NCBI RefSeq assembly: GCF_023278185.1
Contig: NZ_CP066356.1
Coordinates: 868,001-932,000 of the forward strand
Source: Bradyrhizobium elkanii USDA 76
Lineage (GTDB): Bacteria; Pseudomonadota; Alphaproteobacteria; Rhizobiales; Xanthobacteraceae
Direction of reading: 5' to 3'
Length of the DNA stretch: 64,000 bases
Position numbers and translations under genes: made by a program. The notes beneath the pieces are model-generated. The model had not been told where the DNA came from, did no database searches, and worked only from the letters and a program-made list of their open reading frames with translations. Every line of letters begins with the position of its first letter. Within the stretch, counting starts at the first letter, position 1. Below are positions 34,832 to 44,684 of this stretch, one piece after another.

Positions 34832-36423
34832 GCATCACCGTCCAGTTTTGCGGCGCAGCCCGCACCGTCACCGGTTCCTGCTACCTTTTCGACACGCCCA
34901 CAGGGCGCCTCCTGGTCGATTGCGGCCTGTTTCAGGGGCCGAAAACGCTGAAGGGATTGAACTACGCCCCGTTTCCATTTCCTGCGGAGGAGATCGGCGC
35001 AGTGTTGCTGACGCACGCGCATATCGACCACAGCGGCCTATTGCCAAAGCTCAGACGCGAGGGCTTTTCGGGCCCCATTATGGCAACACGCGGCACGATC
35101 GACCTGTGTTCCTACATGCTTCCCGATGCGGGAAACATACAAGAGGCGGAGGTGGCCGCGCTAAATCGGAGAAATACCGCTCGCGGTCGTGATGAGGTCA
35201 AGCCCATTTACACACAGGCCGACGCAATTGCCACGCTCGATGCCTTTCGGCCGGTCGAATACCGGACATGGTTCGAAGCGATGCCAGGCGTCCGCGCCCG
35301 TTACTGGAACGCCGGCCACCTGCTTGGCTCTGCCTCGATCGAGATTGAATTTGCCGGCCAGGGTGCGGGCGGAATGCCGTTGCGCGTACTCGCATCCGGC
35401 GATCTCGGACCGGACGCCAAGTTACTGGAGCCGGACCCGGAGGCTCCGGCCGGTTTCGACTATGTCATTTCAGAGTCCACCTATGGCGACGGTGACCGCC
35501 CAGCGACAACCGCTTCACTCAGGCGCGCACACCTGGCACAGGAGGTGCGCGACGCCGCGGCCGCCAAGGGCGCGTTGCTTATTCCGGCCTTTGCCGTTGA
35601 GCGAACGCAAGAGCTGATCGTCGACCTTGTCTACCTGATGGAACGGGGAGAGATACCGACCGCGCCGATCTTTCTCGACTCTCCACTGGCGATCCGCGCG
35701 ACTGAGGTGTTCCGCAAACACGCGGCCAGTTTCGACGCGGAGGTCGACGTCGATCGGCTCCTGGCTTCGCCGCAATTGCGATTCACCGAGACCGTCGACG
35801 AGAGCAAATCGATAGCCAGGCTATCCGGCTTTCACATCATCATCGCGGCTAGCGGGATGTGCGAGGCCGGTCGCATCCGGCATCATTTGAAGCGCTGGCT
35901 GTGGCGGCGTGAAGCTACCGTGCTGCTGGTCGGCTTCCAGGCGCAGGGTACGCTTGGACGATTCCTGCACGATGGCGCCAAGGCCGTCCGGATACAGGGC
36001 GACGAAGTCAAGGTCGCTGCGCGAATAAGGTATCTCGATGAATATTCCGGCCATGCCGACGGCCCCGAACTGGCTCGCTGGATTGCCTCGCGGCGACCGA
36101 TTCATCGTGGCGTGTTCATCACCCACGGCGAGGAGCCCGCACTCAAAGGTCTTGTCGAACGAATAGCCGAGCGAACAATCCCGACGGCAAGCATCTTCAA
36201 TCCGGTACTCGATGACATTTATGAGCTTTCCACGGCCGCACCGACGCCTCTCGACGTCGTGCGCCGGCGCCGGCTGGCTCCCGATGCCGTCGTCAATCTC
36301 GACTGGCACAACGATATGTCCAGGCTACTTCTCGATATCAACGAGCAGATCGAGGCAGCGGCGGACGACCGGGCGCGTGGCGTGATCATACGGAGATTGC
36401 GAAGAGCTCTCGAACAGGTGTGA
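34828..36423 (+). CDS. Metallo-beta-lactamase/beta-CASP nuclease
   Basis: 531 residues. The metal site H-x-H-x-D-H is in LLTHAHIDHSGLLPKL (about 63-68), with NAGHLLGSASIEIE and SGDLGPD supplying further ligands. Beta-CASP motifs: ESTYGD (A), SGHADGPELARW (B) and FITHGEEPA (C). Such CPSF/RNase J-like enzymes cut RNA as endo- or 5'-exonucleases; the exact activity is unknown. GTG start at 34828 overlaps the preceding stop. Cytoplasmic. Position in one operon with nucleotide phosphorylase and PRPP synthase suggests RNA-derived nucleotide salvage. Confidence 0.92.
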   Translation: MSITVQFCGAARTVTGSCYLFDTPTGRLLVDCGLFQGPKTLKGLNYAPFPFPAEEIGAVLLTHAHIDHSGLLPKLRREGFSGPIMATRGTIDLCSYMLPDAGNIQEAEVAALNRRNTARGRDEVKPIYTQADAIATLDAFRPVEYRTWFEAMPGVRARYWNAGHLLGSASIEIEFAGQGAGGMPLRVLASGDLGPDAKLLEPDPEAPAGFDYVISESTYGDGDRPATTASLRRAHLAQEVRDAAAAKGALLIPAFAVERTQELIVDLVYLMERGEIPTAPIFLDSPLAIRATEVFRKHAASFDAEVDVDRLLASPQLRFTETVDESKSIARLSGFHIIIAASGMCEAGRIRHHLKRWLWRREATVLLVGFQAQGTLGRFLHDGAKAVRIQGDEVKVAARIRYLDEYSGHADGPELARWIASRRPIHRGVFITHGEEPALKGLVERIAERTIPTASIFNPVLDDIYELSTAAPTPLDVVRRRRLAPDAVVNLDWHNDMSRLLLDINEQIEAAADDRARGVIIRRLRRALEQV

Positions 36424-36546
36424 AGCGCGCACCTGCAAACACATGTCGGCTGAGATCCATGCCCCTCTACGCGATCGTCACTTTGACGCCCGCGATACCT
36501 GCTCTGGCCACCATGCCGGTCGACCCAATGGCCACCTGACAAATAG

Positions 36547-36560
36547 CTGACATAGATCAA
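36547..36560. promoter_or_regulatory. FixK/FNR-like box ahead of the RND operon
   Basis: CTGACATAGATCAA differs from TTGAC-N4-ATCAA by one base and lies 106 nt before the adaptor start. A similar but weaker sequence (CTGACACACATGAA, near 42007) precedes the TPR gene. Confidence 0.5.
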
Positions 36561-36666
36561 CAGCCTCCCGTAAGCCGGAGAGTAGTATGTCTCCGCCCTG
36601 CCGGTGCAGTGCGTGCTGAGTCTCCGCTTCGCGGAGGCCTTGCGCGCTGGCTGCGTGGAGAGACTA

Positions 36667-37803
36667 ATGACAGAATCTTGTCGCATGGGCCCGCGTTTGA
36701 CGTCGTGGTCGAGCCGAGCTCGAATCATACTCGCATTGGCGTTAATCGGCCTGCCGTCCTTCGCGATGGCCGAGGACGCCATAAAGCTCACCCCCGAACA
36801 GGCAACGAGTCTCGGTGTTCGCGTCGTTCATCCGGTTGCGAGCCCGACCGACAAGACGCTGCCCTATCCCGCGCAGATCGTGATTCCCACACCGCAATTG
36901 TGGGTCGTGAGTAGTCCTGTAGCCGGCATGGTGACCGGCCTTTCAGTCGCGCGAGGAGACCGGGTGAGCGCGGGCCAACCGCTCGTTGTCATGGAGAGCC
37001 CAAGTTTCGTGTCGCAGCAACGCGATTACATGCAGGCAGTCGCGCAGGACATTCTGGCCACCCAGCAACTCAACCGGAACACCCAGCTTTTCCAGACAAA
37101 TGCTGTCGCACAACGAGTTCTTGAGGCCAGCCAGACCGAAGCCCGGCAGGCCAGCATTCTGCTAGCGGAGCGGCGGCAGATGCTGCGGCTCAGTGGCCTC
37201 TCGGATGATGCAATCTCGAAGCTGACCAGCGAGGCCGCGATCAACGCAACCCTTTCGGTCTTCGCACCGCGGGCGGCGACTGTCGTCGATATAGTCGTCT
37301 CGCCCGGCCAACGGGTGGAGCAAACGGCTTCGCTTATCAAGCTCGCGCAGCTGTCTCCGCTATGGATCGAGATCGCCGTTCCGGCATCGAACATCCGCGC
37401 CATCAGACCGGGCGCGAAGGTCGAGGTTGAGGGTTATACAGTGCCCGGCCAGGTCGTGCTGATCTCGGAAACTGCCGATGCCGCGACCCAGACCATCCTT
37501 GTCCGCGCGGAAGTCCCCAATACGGGCGAGCTGCGGCCCGGGCAGACAGCCCAGGCGCGGATAGGTTTTGCTTCCTCGACTGAAAGCGCCTGGGAGCTTC
37601 CCTATAGCGCGCTGATCCGGCGTGGCGAGCAGGCTACTGTGTTCGTGGCGATACCCGGCGGTTTTCGTTTGGTCGCGGTGAAGCTCCTTGAGGAGGACCA
37701 GGACCACGTCGTGGTCTCCGGCCCGATCACCGACAAGGACGAGGTCGCCGCCGGCGGCATCTCCGCGTTGCGTGGAATCCTGCTTAAGCTCGGAGCCGGT
37801 TAG
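36667..37803 (+). CDS. RND efflux periplasmic adaptor (CusB/CzcB-like)
   Basis: 378 residues. A Sec-type signal (RIILALALIGLPSFAMA) is followed by a barrel-sandwich hybrid (VVSSPVAGMVTGLSVARGDR-VSAGQPLVVM), an alpha-helical hairpin (DILATQQLNRNTQLFQTNAV), a second lipoyl half (VDIVVSPGQRVEQ) and beta-barrel/membrane-proximal domains. It links the inner-membrane RND pump to an outer-membrane channel in metal efflux. The operon has no outer-membrane factor gene, so a channel must come from elsewhere. The ATG at 36667 has GGAGAG ahead. The permease gene starts 2 nt after its stop. Confidence 0.9.
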   Translation: MTESCRMGPRLTSWSSRARIILALALIGLPSFAMAEDAIKLTPEQATSLGVRVVHPVASPTDKTLPYPAQIVIPTPQLWVVSSPVAGMVTGLSVARGDRVSAGQPLVVMESPSFVSQQRDYMQAVAQDILATQQLNRNTQLFQTNAVAQRVLEASQTEARQASILLAERRQMLRLSGLSDDAISKLTSEAAINATLSVFAPRAATVVDIVVSPGQRVEQTASLIKLAQLSPLWIEIAVPASNIRAIRPGAKVEVEGYTVPGQVVLISETADAATQTILVRAEVPNTGELRPGQTAQARIGFASSTESAWELPYSALIRRGEQATVFVAIPGGFRLVAVKLLEEDQDHVVVSGPITDKDEVAAGGISALRGILLKLGAG

Positions 37804-37805
37804 TC

Positions 37806-40800
37806 ATGCTCAAGCGCCTTGTCGCATTTGCGCTTTCCCAGCGGCTGTTCGTTTCGCTTGGCGTGCTTCTGTTGATCGGCGCCGGGCTAGTCATGCTGCC
37901 GAGCCTGCCGATCGACGCGTTTCCGGATGTCTCGCCCGTCCAGGTCAAGGTCATCATGAAGGCGCCGGGTCTCACCCCGGAAGAGGTCGAGCAGCGGATC
38001 ACCGTTCCGATCGAGCTTGAGCTGCTTGGGTTGCCAAACAAAAAGATCCTTCGGTCCACCACGAAATACGCGCTCGCGGACATCACCGTGGACTTCGAGG
38101 ACGGCACCGACATCTATTGGGCGCGGAACCAGGTCACCGAACGCCTGTCCAACATCTCGCGCGACATGCCCGAAGGTGTAACCGGCGGGCTGGCCCCGAT
38201 TACGAGCCCCCTCGGCGAAATGTTCATGTTCACCATCGACAGTCCGGATTTGTCGCTGGCTGAGCGACGCAGCCTGCTCGATTGGGTGATCCGACCCGCG
38301 CTGCGGACGGTTCCGGGTGTCGCGGACGTCAACGCGCTGGGCGGCCATGTCCGGGCGTTCGAGATCGGGCCCCTCAGCGATGCACTTGCGGCACGCGGCA
38401 TTTCCTACGACCTGTTTCGGCGCGCGATCGATGCGAACAGCCGCAACGATGGCGCCGGTCGCGTCAACCAGGGCGAAGACAGCGCGTTGGTGCGGATCGA
38501 GGGCAGCATCCGTACGATCGAGGACATCAGGCAGATCGTTATCGACACGAAGGACGGAATTCCGATCCGGGTCAAGGATGTTGCCAGGGTCCAGGTGGGA
38601 TCACTGACACGCTATGGGGCCGTCACGGCCGATGGTCGCGGCGAGACGGTCGAGGGACTTGTCCTTGGACTGCGCGGCGCCAACGCCCGCCAGCTCGTCA
38701 GCGATGTGCGCGCTCGCCTTGACGAGCTGAAGCCATGGCTACCCCAAGGTGTTTCCATCAATGTGTTCTACGATCGCAGTCGGCTCGTCGACCGCGCCGT
38801 CGGAACCGTCATCCGCGCGCTTGGCGAGGCAACGGTCTTGGTGATCGTCCTCCTGCTCCTGTTCCTCGGCAACTGGCGAGCCTCGCTGGTGATCGCCTTG
38901 AGCCTCCCGCTCGCGATCGTTATCGCACTGATCGTCATGCGCATCGTCGGTATGTCGGCGAACCTCATGAGCCTAGGGGGCCTTGCCATCGCCATCGGCA
39001 TGCTGATCGATGCGCTAGTCGTGGTCGTCGAAAATGTGGTGGGAAATCTCAGCAAGGAACAGCAGGGAAAGGCCGCGCCGCTCGTTCATATCATATTCCG
39101 CTCGGTCTGCGAGGTGCTCCAGCCGGTCGCGTCGGGCGTGCTGATCATCATGATCGTGTTCGTGCCGCTGTTGACGCTACAGGGGCTCGAAGGAAAGTTG
39201 TTCATTCCCGTCGCGCTCGCGATCATTTTTGCACTGGGCGCCTCTCTTCTTCTGGCACTCACCGTAATTCCGGTCGCGACCTCATTTCTCCTCAAGAACG
39301 CGTCACATCATGAGCCGTGGCTGATCCGGATCGCATCACGCTTGTATGCACCAGCTCTCAACTGGGCGCTGAGCAATGAGCGCAAGGTGATCGTCGCCGC
39401 GGTGGCCGCGCTGGTTGCCGCAGGCTTCGCCTACACGCAGCTCGGCAAGACGTTCATGCCAACCATGGATGAAGGTGACACCATCGTCAGCGTCGAGGCG
39501 CTGCCATCCATCAATCTCGACGAAATGATTGCAATCAATGCCAGGCTTCAATCCGCCATCCTCGCGAAGGTGCCCGACGTCAAAGGCATCGTCGCCCGAA
39601 CCGGATCAGACGAACTCGGGCTGGACCCGATGGGACCCAATCAGACTGATACGTTCCTGGTTCTGAAATCCGCAGAAGAGCGGAAGAACGCCGACAAATC
39701 AGCCCTGATCGAAGAGCTCCGGCAAGTGCTGGCCAATTTCCCCGGCCTGTCGCTCAGTTTCACTCAGCCAATCGACATGCGTGTGCAGGAGATGATCAGC
39801 GGTGTACGCGGCGATGTCGCTGTGAAGATCTTCGGACCCGATATCTCCAAGCTCAACGAGATTGCGAGCAAGCTGTCGGGCATTCTGTCCAGCATCGATG
39901 GCGCCGAAGACGTCTACACCACCCTCAACGAGGGCGCGCAATATTACACGGTTGCCGTGAATCGTATGGAAGCGGGACGTCTCGGCCTGACGGTCGACAC
40001 CATCTCCAACTCGTTGCGCACCCAGATCGAAGGCCGCGCGATCGGCACCGTGCTGGAAGAAGGACGCCGCACTCCAATCTTGATTCGGGGCAGCGAAACG
40101 ACGCGTGAAGCGCCCACGCTTCTGGCGAGCCTGCCGCTAACGCTCGCCAACGGCCAGCACGTCGCGCTCTCGCAGGTGGCGCGAATTCATCGGGTCGACG
40201 GCCCAGTCATCGTCAGCCGGGAGAATGGGTACCGAATGAGCATCGTGCGGGCCAATGTGCGTGGCCGCGACATGGTCGGCTTCGTCGAGGCGGCCAAGCA
40301 GAAGGTCGTGGCGGAATTGCTGCTGCCCCAGGGTTACCGGCTTACCTGGGGCGGCCAATTCGAAAATCAGCAACGCGCCGCGGCGCGCCTCTCGATCGTG
40401 GTGCCGGTTGCGATCGGGCTCATCTTCGTGCTGCTGTTCACCACCTTCGGGTCGATCCGGCAGGCGCTGCTGGTGCTGGTCAATATCCCGTTCGCCGTCA
40501 TTGGCGGCGTCTTTGGGCTGGTTCTCACTCGCGAGTACCTCTCGGTTCCTGCGTCCGTCGGGTTCATCGCGCTGCTCGGCATCGCTGTGCTCAACGGCGT
40601 CGTGCTGGTCTCCTATTTCAACCAGCTCCGTGCCCACGGCGTGCCCGAGGGACGCATTGTCATTGACGGCGCCAAGCGCAGACTCCGGCCAGTTCTGATG
40701 ACGGCGAGCATCACAGCCTTGGGCCTGGTTCCGCTTCTGTTTGCGACCGGGCCTGGATCGGAGGTCCAGCGCCCCCTGGCTATCGTGGTCGTTGGCGGAC

Positions 40801-40883
40801 TGCTTTCGTCGACGGCTTTAACGCTGATCCTTCTGCCAATCCTGTATCGTCGGTTTGGCGGTATCGTGAAGGCGACCAAATGA
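37806..40883 (+). CDS. Heavy-metal RND efflux permease (CusA/CzcA family)
   Basis: 1025 residues with 12 predicted transmembrane helices and two large periplasmic loops. HME-RND landmarks: FPDVSPVQVKVIMKAPGLTP near the N-terminus, TM4 with GGLAIAIGMLIDALVVVVEN, and the C-terminal PIALGLIF-like region (VPVAIGLIFVLLFTTFGSIR) and GGLLSSTALTLILLP. TM4 has AIG-x3-D rather than the DFG-x2-VDG of CzcA, so divalent or monovalent metal specificity cannot be settled by eye. Driven by the proton gradient. Starts 2 nt after the adaptor and overlaps the DUF3240 gene by 4 nt. Confidence 0.95.
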   Translation: MLKRLVAFALSQRLFVSLGVLLLIGAGLVMLPSLPIDAFPDVSPVQVKVIMKAPGLTPEEVEQRITVPIELELLGLPNKKILRSTTKYALADITVDFEDGTDIYWARNQVTERLSNISRDMPEGVTGGLAPITSPLGEMFMFTIDSPDLSLAERRSLLDWVIRPALRTVPGVADVNALGGHVRAFEIGPLSDALAARGISYDLFRRAIDANSRNDGAGRVNQGEDSALVRIEGSIRTIEDIRQIVIDTKDGIPIRVKDVARVQVGSLTRYGAVTADGRGETVEGLVLGLRGANARQLVSDVRARLDELKPWLPQGVSINVFYDRSRLVDRAVGTVIRALGEATVLVIVLLLLFLGNWRASLVIALSLPLAIVIALIVMRIVGMSANLMSLGGLAIAIGMLIDALVVVVENVVGNLSKEQQGKAAPLVHIIFRSVCEVLQPVASGVLIIMIVFVPLLTLQGLEGKLFIPVALAIIFALGASLLLALTVIPVATSFLLKNASHHEPWLIRIASRLYAPALNWALSNERKVIVAAVAALVAAGFAYTQLGKTFMPTMDEGDTIVSVEALPSINLDEMIAINARLQSAILAKVPDVKGIVARTGSDELGLDPMGPNQTDTFLVLKSAEERKNADKSALIEELRQVLANFPGLSLSFTQPIDMRVQEMISGVRGDVAVKIFGPDISKLNEIASKLSGILSSIDGAEDVYTTLNEGAQYYTVAVNRMEAGRLGLTVDTISNSLRTQIEGRAIGTVLEEGRRTPILIRGSETTREAPTLLASLPLTLANGQHVALSQVARIHRVDGPVIVSRENGYRMSIVRANVRGRDMVGFVEAAKQKVVAELLLPQGYRLTWGGQFENQQRAAARLSIVVPVAIGLIFVLLFTTFGSIRQALLVLVNIPFAVIGGVFGLVLTREYLSVPASVGFIALLGIAVLNGVVLVSYFNQLRAHGVPEGRIVIDGAKRRLRPVLMTASITALGLVPLLFATGPGSEVQRPLAIVVVGGLLSSTALTLILLPILYRRFGGIVKATK

Positions 40884-41203
40884 GTGCCGAATTCGTCTGC
40901 CTTACACTCATCGCCGCACGTTCGCTTCGGGACGAGTTGTTCGACTTTCTCAGCGAACAACGCGATCTCGTGTCCGGCTTCACCGCCTCCGATGCCGCTG
41001 GACACGGTCCCGATATCCGATTGCAGACATCGGCCGAGCGGGTCAAAGGGCATGCCGACGAGTTGATGGTGCGGACAATTCTTCAGGCGCAAGAGGGAGC
41101 ACAGTTGATCGAACGGCTGAAGACCGCCTTCGCCGGGTCGAGGATTGTCTACTGGATTATGCCCGTCTCAGACTTTGGCGTGATCGATGTCCCCAATCGA
41201 TGA
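40880..41203 (+). CDS. DUF3240 family protein
   Basis: 107 residues; LTLIAARSLRDELFDFLSEQ, a central loop around DIRLQTSAERVKGHADE, and the end GSRIVYWIMPVSDFGVID fit DUF3240, a small ferredoxin-like family found directly after CzcA/CusA-type permease genes. It may sense or modulate the pump; this is not proven. ATGA overlap with the permease gene shows coupling. Cytoplasmic. Confidence 0.85.
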   Translation: MSAEFVCLTLIAARSLRDELFDFLSEQRDLVSGFTASDAAGHGPDIRLQTSAERVKGHADELMVRTILQAQEGAQLIERLKTAFAGSRIVYWIMPVSDFGVIDVPNR

Positions 41204-41247
41204 GGGGCCGCCGACCCGTGGCCGCTCCCCTCAGATCGGAGCGGGCA

Positions 41248-41925
41248 TCATCTGGGGCGCTCTGGCGGGACACGGCCGGAGGTAAGCGCTTCGGCTCGGC
41301 CAAAATCCGCCTCTGCGCCGACCCGGTCGCCGATTTTCAACTTCAATGCTCCGCCTTCTCGGATCAAAGCCGCATTCTTCGGATCAGCTTTGATAACCAC
41401 GTCAAGGTCGGCGATCGCGCGATCGAACAGGCCCTTGCGTGCGTAAGCCGTCACTCGAGCACCGAATGCCGCGAGATAGTCGGGCTTCAATTGAACGGCA
41501 CGATCAAAATCTGCGATGGCACGATCGAAGTCGCCCTTGGCCGTCAAAGCGACGCCGCGATTGTTGATGGCGACGTAATAATCCGGCATCAGGCGGATCG
41601 CCCGATCATAATCCTCTATGGCTCGGTCGATCTCGCCATTCGATCTGAAGACCAGACCCCGATTGTTGTATGCAGCGACGAGTTGGGCGAGGACCCGCTC
41701 ACCTGCCTTGATTATGGCGGTGCAACCTCGGATCGGACGATCAGACAAGAACTCGGCAGCGCGCGCGCAAGAGTCCCAGTCTTCGTCGCTTAAGGCTAAG
41801 GCCGACGACAGTGAAGGCGCTGCCAGCATCGCAATCATGGTTGCGCCAGCTACGATCAAACCGACCCTCGCGCGAGCCGTTCGTCCCGAGATCGGTCCAA
41901 TCAACGTCGAAAGTAGACAACGCAA
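41248..41925 (-). CDS. Exported tetratricopeptide-repeat protein
   Basis: 225 residues. Hydrophobic N-terminal segment (VGLIVAGATMIAMLAAPSLS) acts as signal peptide; then about four TPR units (e.g. AAYNNRGLVFRSNGEIDRAI-EDYDRAIRL, VAINNRGVALTAKGDFDRAI-ADFDRAVQL, AAFGARVTAYARKGLFDRAI). A protein-protein interaction scaffold, probably periplasmic. Convergent with the RND operon. No partner can be named. Confidence 0.88.
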   Translation of the reverse strand: MRCLLSTLIGPISGRTARARVGLIVAGATMIAMLAAPSLSSALALSDEDWDSCARAAEFLSDRPIRGCTAIIKAGERVLAQLVAAYNNRGLVFRSNGEIDRAIEDYDRAIRLMPDYYVAINNRGVALTAKGDFDRAIADFDRAVQLKPDYLAAFGARVTAYARKGLFDRAIADLDVVIKADPKNAALIREGGALKLKIGDRVGAEADFGRAEALTSGRVPPERPR

Positions 41926-42106
41926 ACGCCCTCTAGTTTAGAAAGCACACGAGTTTGGCTGATTTTGATGGTGCATCCAATATGGCAGGTCGCAGCTGAC
42001 AGTTGGCTGACACACATGAACAGGCTCCCGTCGCCCGACTCAAATCGTTCGCTACCGATCATCGGGGCTGAAGCCAGCGTCAAGACAGCTTTGCAGACTT
42101 GGTTGT

Positions 42107-44659
42107 TCAGGTCCTAAGTCGCGTGCGCCAGAAGGGCTTCAGCGGTTCCAGCGCGACAAGGATCAGCAGCGCCGATCCCGTCGTCAGCGCAAGATCGTCG
42201 AGATGTAGCACGCCGAACCGGAACAGCTCGCGCAAGGCCGGAACGCTCAGGCACAGACCAAGCATCGCGCAAACCGCGAGCAGGATTGACAGTAGCGCCA
42301 TATTTGGGCGAACCATCGCGAGCTTTAGGGACGAACCGAAAGAGCGGTTCACAAAGATCAGGCTGAAGATGCCAAGGATGAGCGCCACAAATGTGAGCGC
42401 GCGCACTTCGTCGTCGGGCATACCGTTCTTGAGCGCGAAGGCGAAAATGCCCCCGGCCATTGCAAAGGCAAGGCCGCCCTGCAACGCTCCCCAACCGATC
42501 AATGGAAGCGGCAATAGCGGTTCGGCCGGTGAGCGTGGCGGCCGACGCATCACATCTTCCTCCTCTTTTTCGGCCTCGAAGACCAGGGAGCAGACCGGGT
42601 CGATGACCAATTCAAGGAAAGCGATGTGGATAGGGCTGAAAATGATGGGCAATCCCAGAACAAGCGGTAGTATGGCGAGGCCAGCAATCGGCACGTGGAC
42701 CGCAACAATGAAACTCATTGCCTTGCGGAGATTGTCATAGATCCGACGGCCCAGCCGGATCGCGGTGACGATCGATCCGAAATCATCATCGAGCAACACG
42801 ATGGAGGAGGCTTCACGCGCGACATCCGTGCCGCGGCCGCCCATGGCGATGCCGATATGCGCCGCCTTCAACGACGGCGCGTCGTTGACGCCGTCGCCGG
42901 TCATTGCGACGATTTGCCCGTCGCCTTTCAGCGCTTCAACTATCCGCAGCTTTTGTTCGGGCACGATCCGCGCGAATACCGACGAGTTCCGCGTGCGTGA
43001 GATCAGCGCAGCATCGTCCTGTTTGCCAATCGTATCACCCGTCACCACCTCATTTGCCGCAAGGCCGGCCTGGCGCGCGATGGCAAGGGCGGTCGCCGGA
43101 TAATCGCCGGTGATCATAACGACCCTGATGCCGGCCGACTGGCACTGCTGCACCGCGTCTGGAACACTTGCACGCAGCGGATCGGCGAAGCCAATAAGGC
43201 CGAGAAGTGTGAAGGTAAATTCGGTGGGAGCGTCGGGCAGGCCCTGCCCGATATGCTGAGTTTGCGCGACAGCCAGGACACGTAACCCTTCGGCCGCCAT
43301 GGCGACCACGGAAGCTTCGAGATCGGTGCTTTCACTTTTCGAGAGCCGGCACAGCCGACCAATGGCCTCGGGAGCTCCCTTGGCTGCCACGATCGACGGC
43401 TCGCGGCCCTCCGGCGCCCAGACTTGCGTGACCGCGAGAAGCTCCGGCCTTAGTCCATAAGTCTTCACCAGCTTTGCGCCGGAAATCCGTGAATGACTTT
43501 CCTGTCCGGATAGGCTGTCCGCGAGGTCGCGGAGCGCCCTTTCCATTGGATCGAATGCTTCCGGAGCGCTAGCCAGAACGCCGTAGGTGACGACGTCGCG
43601 GAAGCTCTGCGCGGCCGGACCAGTGTCGCCGCGACGCCATTCACCTTCTGCCGTCCTTAGTTCAGCGACAGACATCCGATTTTCGGTCAGCGTGCCGGTC
43701 TTGTCCGTGCACAGCACGGTCGCCGATCCAAGGGTTTCGATCGCGGCTGAGCGCCGGGTCAAGACCCGGGCGCGTGAGATTCGCCATGCGCCCATCGCCA
43801 TGAACACCGTGAGCACTACCGGAAACTCTTCCGGCAGCATCGACATGCCGATGGTAATTCCCGCCAGCAGCGCTTCCAGCCATCCGCCGCGGAAGAGTCC
43901 GTAGAGCACCATGACGATCACGCTGACGGTCCCGCCGCCGATCGCCGCCACCCGCACCAGACTGCGGGTCTGGGTCTGCAGTCGCGGCGCCTCTGGCTGG
44001 AGGCCGTGCAGCAGTTGACCGATCCTGCCCATTTGGCTGTTGGCGCCCGTAGCGATGACCTCTGCCGTGCCGCTGCCGCGAACCACCAATGAGCCGGAGT
44101 AGACGTAAGGCGAATCCTCACCGCCCGGAGCTGCCACAGCCCGCGCTGCGGTGGGCGACATCAGCTTGCGGACAGCTACGGACTCACCGGTCAATAAAGA
44201 CTCGTCGGTCTGCAAGTCACGCGTTTCGAGCAGCAGTGCGTCGGCCGGAACACGGTCACCCTCAGCCAAAAGGATAACATCACCCCGCACCACTTCGCGT
44301 CCGGAGACCCGCTTGCGCACGCCGTCCCGAATGACCAGCGCGCGCGGGCTTGCCAGATCACGTAGCGCTTCGAGCACATGCTCGGTGCGGGTCTCCTGAA
44401 CCACCGTAATTCCAATCGACAGCAGAGCAAAAGCAAGGAGGATCAGTGCCTCCTTGATATCTCCGAGAAGCAGATAGATGGCGCCGCCGCCAAGCAACAG
44501 GGCGAACATCGGCTCGCGCAGAACTTCCAGCACAATGCGGAATGGTGTTCGACGATCCGGCTGCGGCAGTTCGTTTGGTCCTTCGGCGGCGAATCGCACT
44601 TGAGCCTCGTTTTCGCTGAGGCCAGCCAGGTGTCCGGGTAAGCTGTCATCGACTTTCAT
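42107..44659 (-). CDS. Cation-transporting P-type ATPase
   Basis: 850 residues. Actuator loop with LLTGESVAVRKL, phosphorylation motif CTDKTGTLTENRM (Asp about 320), hinge MTGDGVNDAPSLKAA, and the TM4 ion-site motif LPEEFPVVLTVF, which is typical of P2-type (Ca2+-like) bacterial pumps rather than heavy-metal P1B pumps. No N-terminal CxxC metal domains. Inner-membrane protein with about ten helices. Gene order uspA - membrane protein - ATPase with gaps of 2 and 25 nt indicates one operon read leftwards. Confidence 0.93.
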   Translation of the reverse strand: MKVDDSLPGHLAGLSENEAQVRFAAEGPNELPQPDRRTPFRIVLEVLREPMFALLLGGGAIYLLLGDIKEALILLAFALLSIGITVVQETRTEHVLEALRDLASPRALVIRDGVRKRVSGREVVRGDVILLAEGDRVPADALLLETRDLQTDESLLTGESVAVRKLMSPTAARAVAAPGGEDSPYVYSGSLVVRGSGTAEVIATGANSQMGRIGQLLHGLQPEAPRLQTQTRSLVRVAAIGGGTVSVIVMVLYGLFRGGWLEALLAGITIGMSMLPEEFPVVLTVFMAMGAWRISRARVLTRRSAAIETLGSATVLCTDKTGTLTENRMSVAELRTAEGEWRRGDTGPAAQSFRDVVTYGVLASAPEAFDPMERALRDLADSLSGQESHSRISGAKLVKTYGLRPELLAVTQVWAPEGREPSIVAAKGAPEAIGRLCRLSKSESTDLEASVVAMAAEGLRVLAVAQTQHIGQGLPDAPTEFTFTLLGLIGFADPLRASVPDAVQQCQSAGIRVVMITGDYPATALAIARQAGLAANEVVTGDTIGKQDDAALISRTRNSSVFARIVPEQKLRIVEALKGDGQIVAMTGDGVNDAPSLKAAHIGIAMGGRGTDVAREASSIVLLDDDFGSIVTAIRLGRRIYDNLRKAMSFIVAVHVPIAGLAILPLVLGLPIIFSPIHIAFLELVIDPVCSLVFEAEKEEEDVMRRPPRSPAEPLLPLPLIGWGALQGGLAFAMAGGIFAFALKNGMPDDEVRALTFVALILGIFSLIFVNRSFGSSLKLAMVRPNMALLSILLAVCAMLGLCLSVPALRELFRFGVLHLDDLALTTGSALLILVALEPLKPFWRTRLRT

Positions 44660-44684
44660 GGCTGTTGATTTTAGGCTCGCTTAG

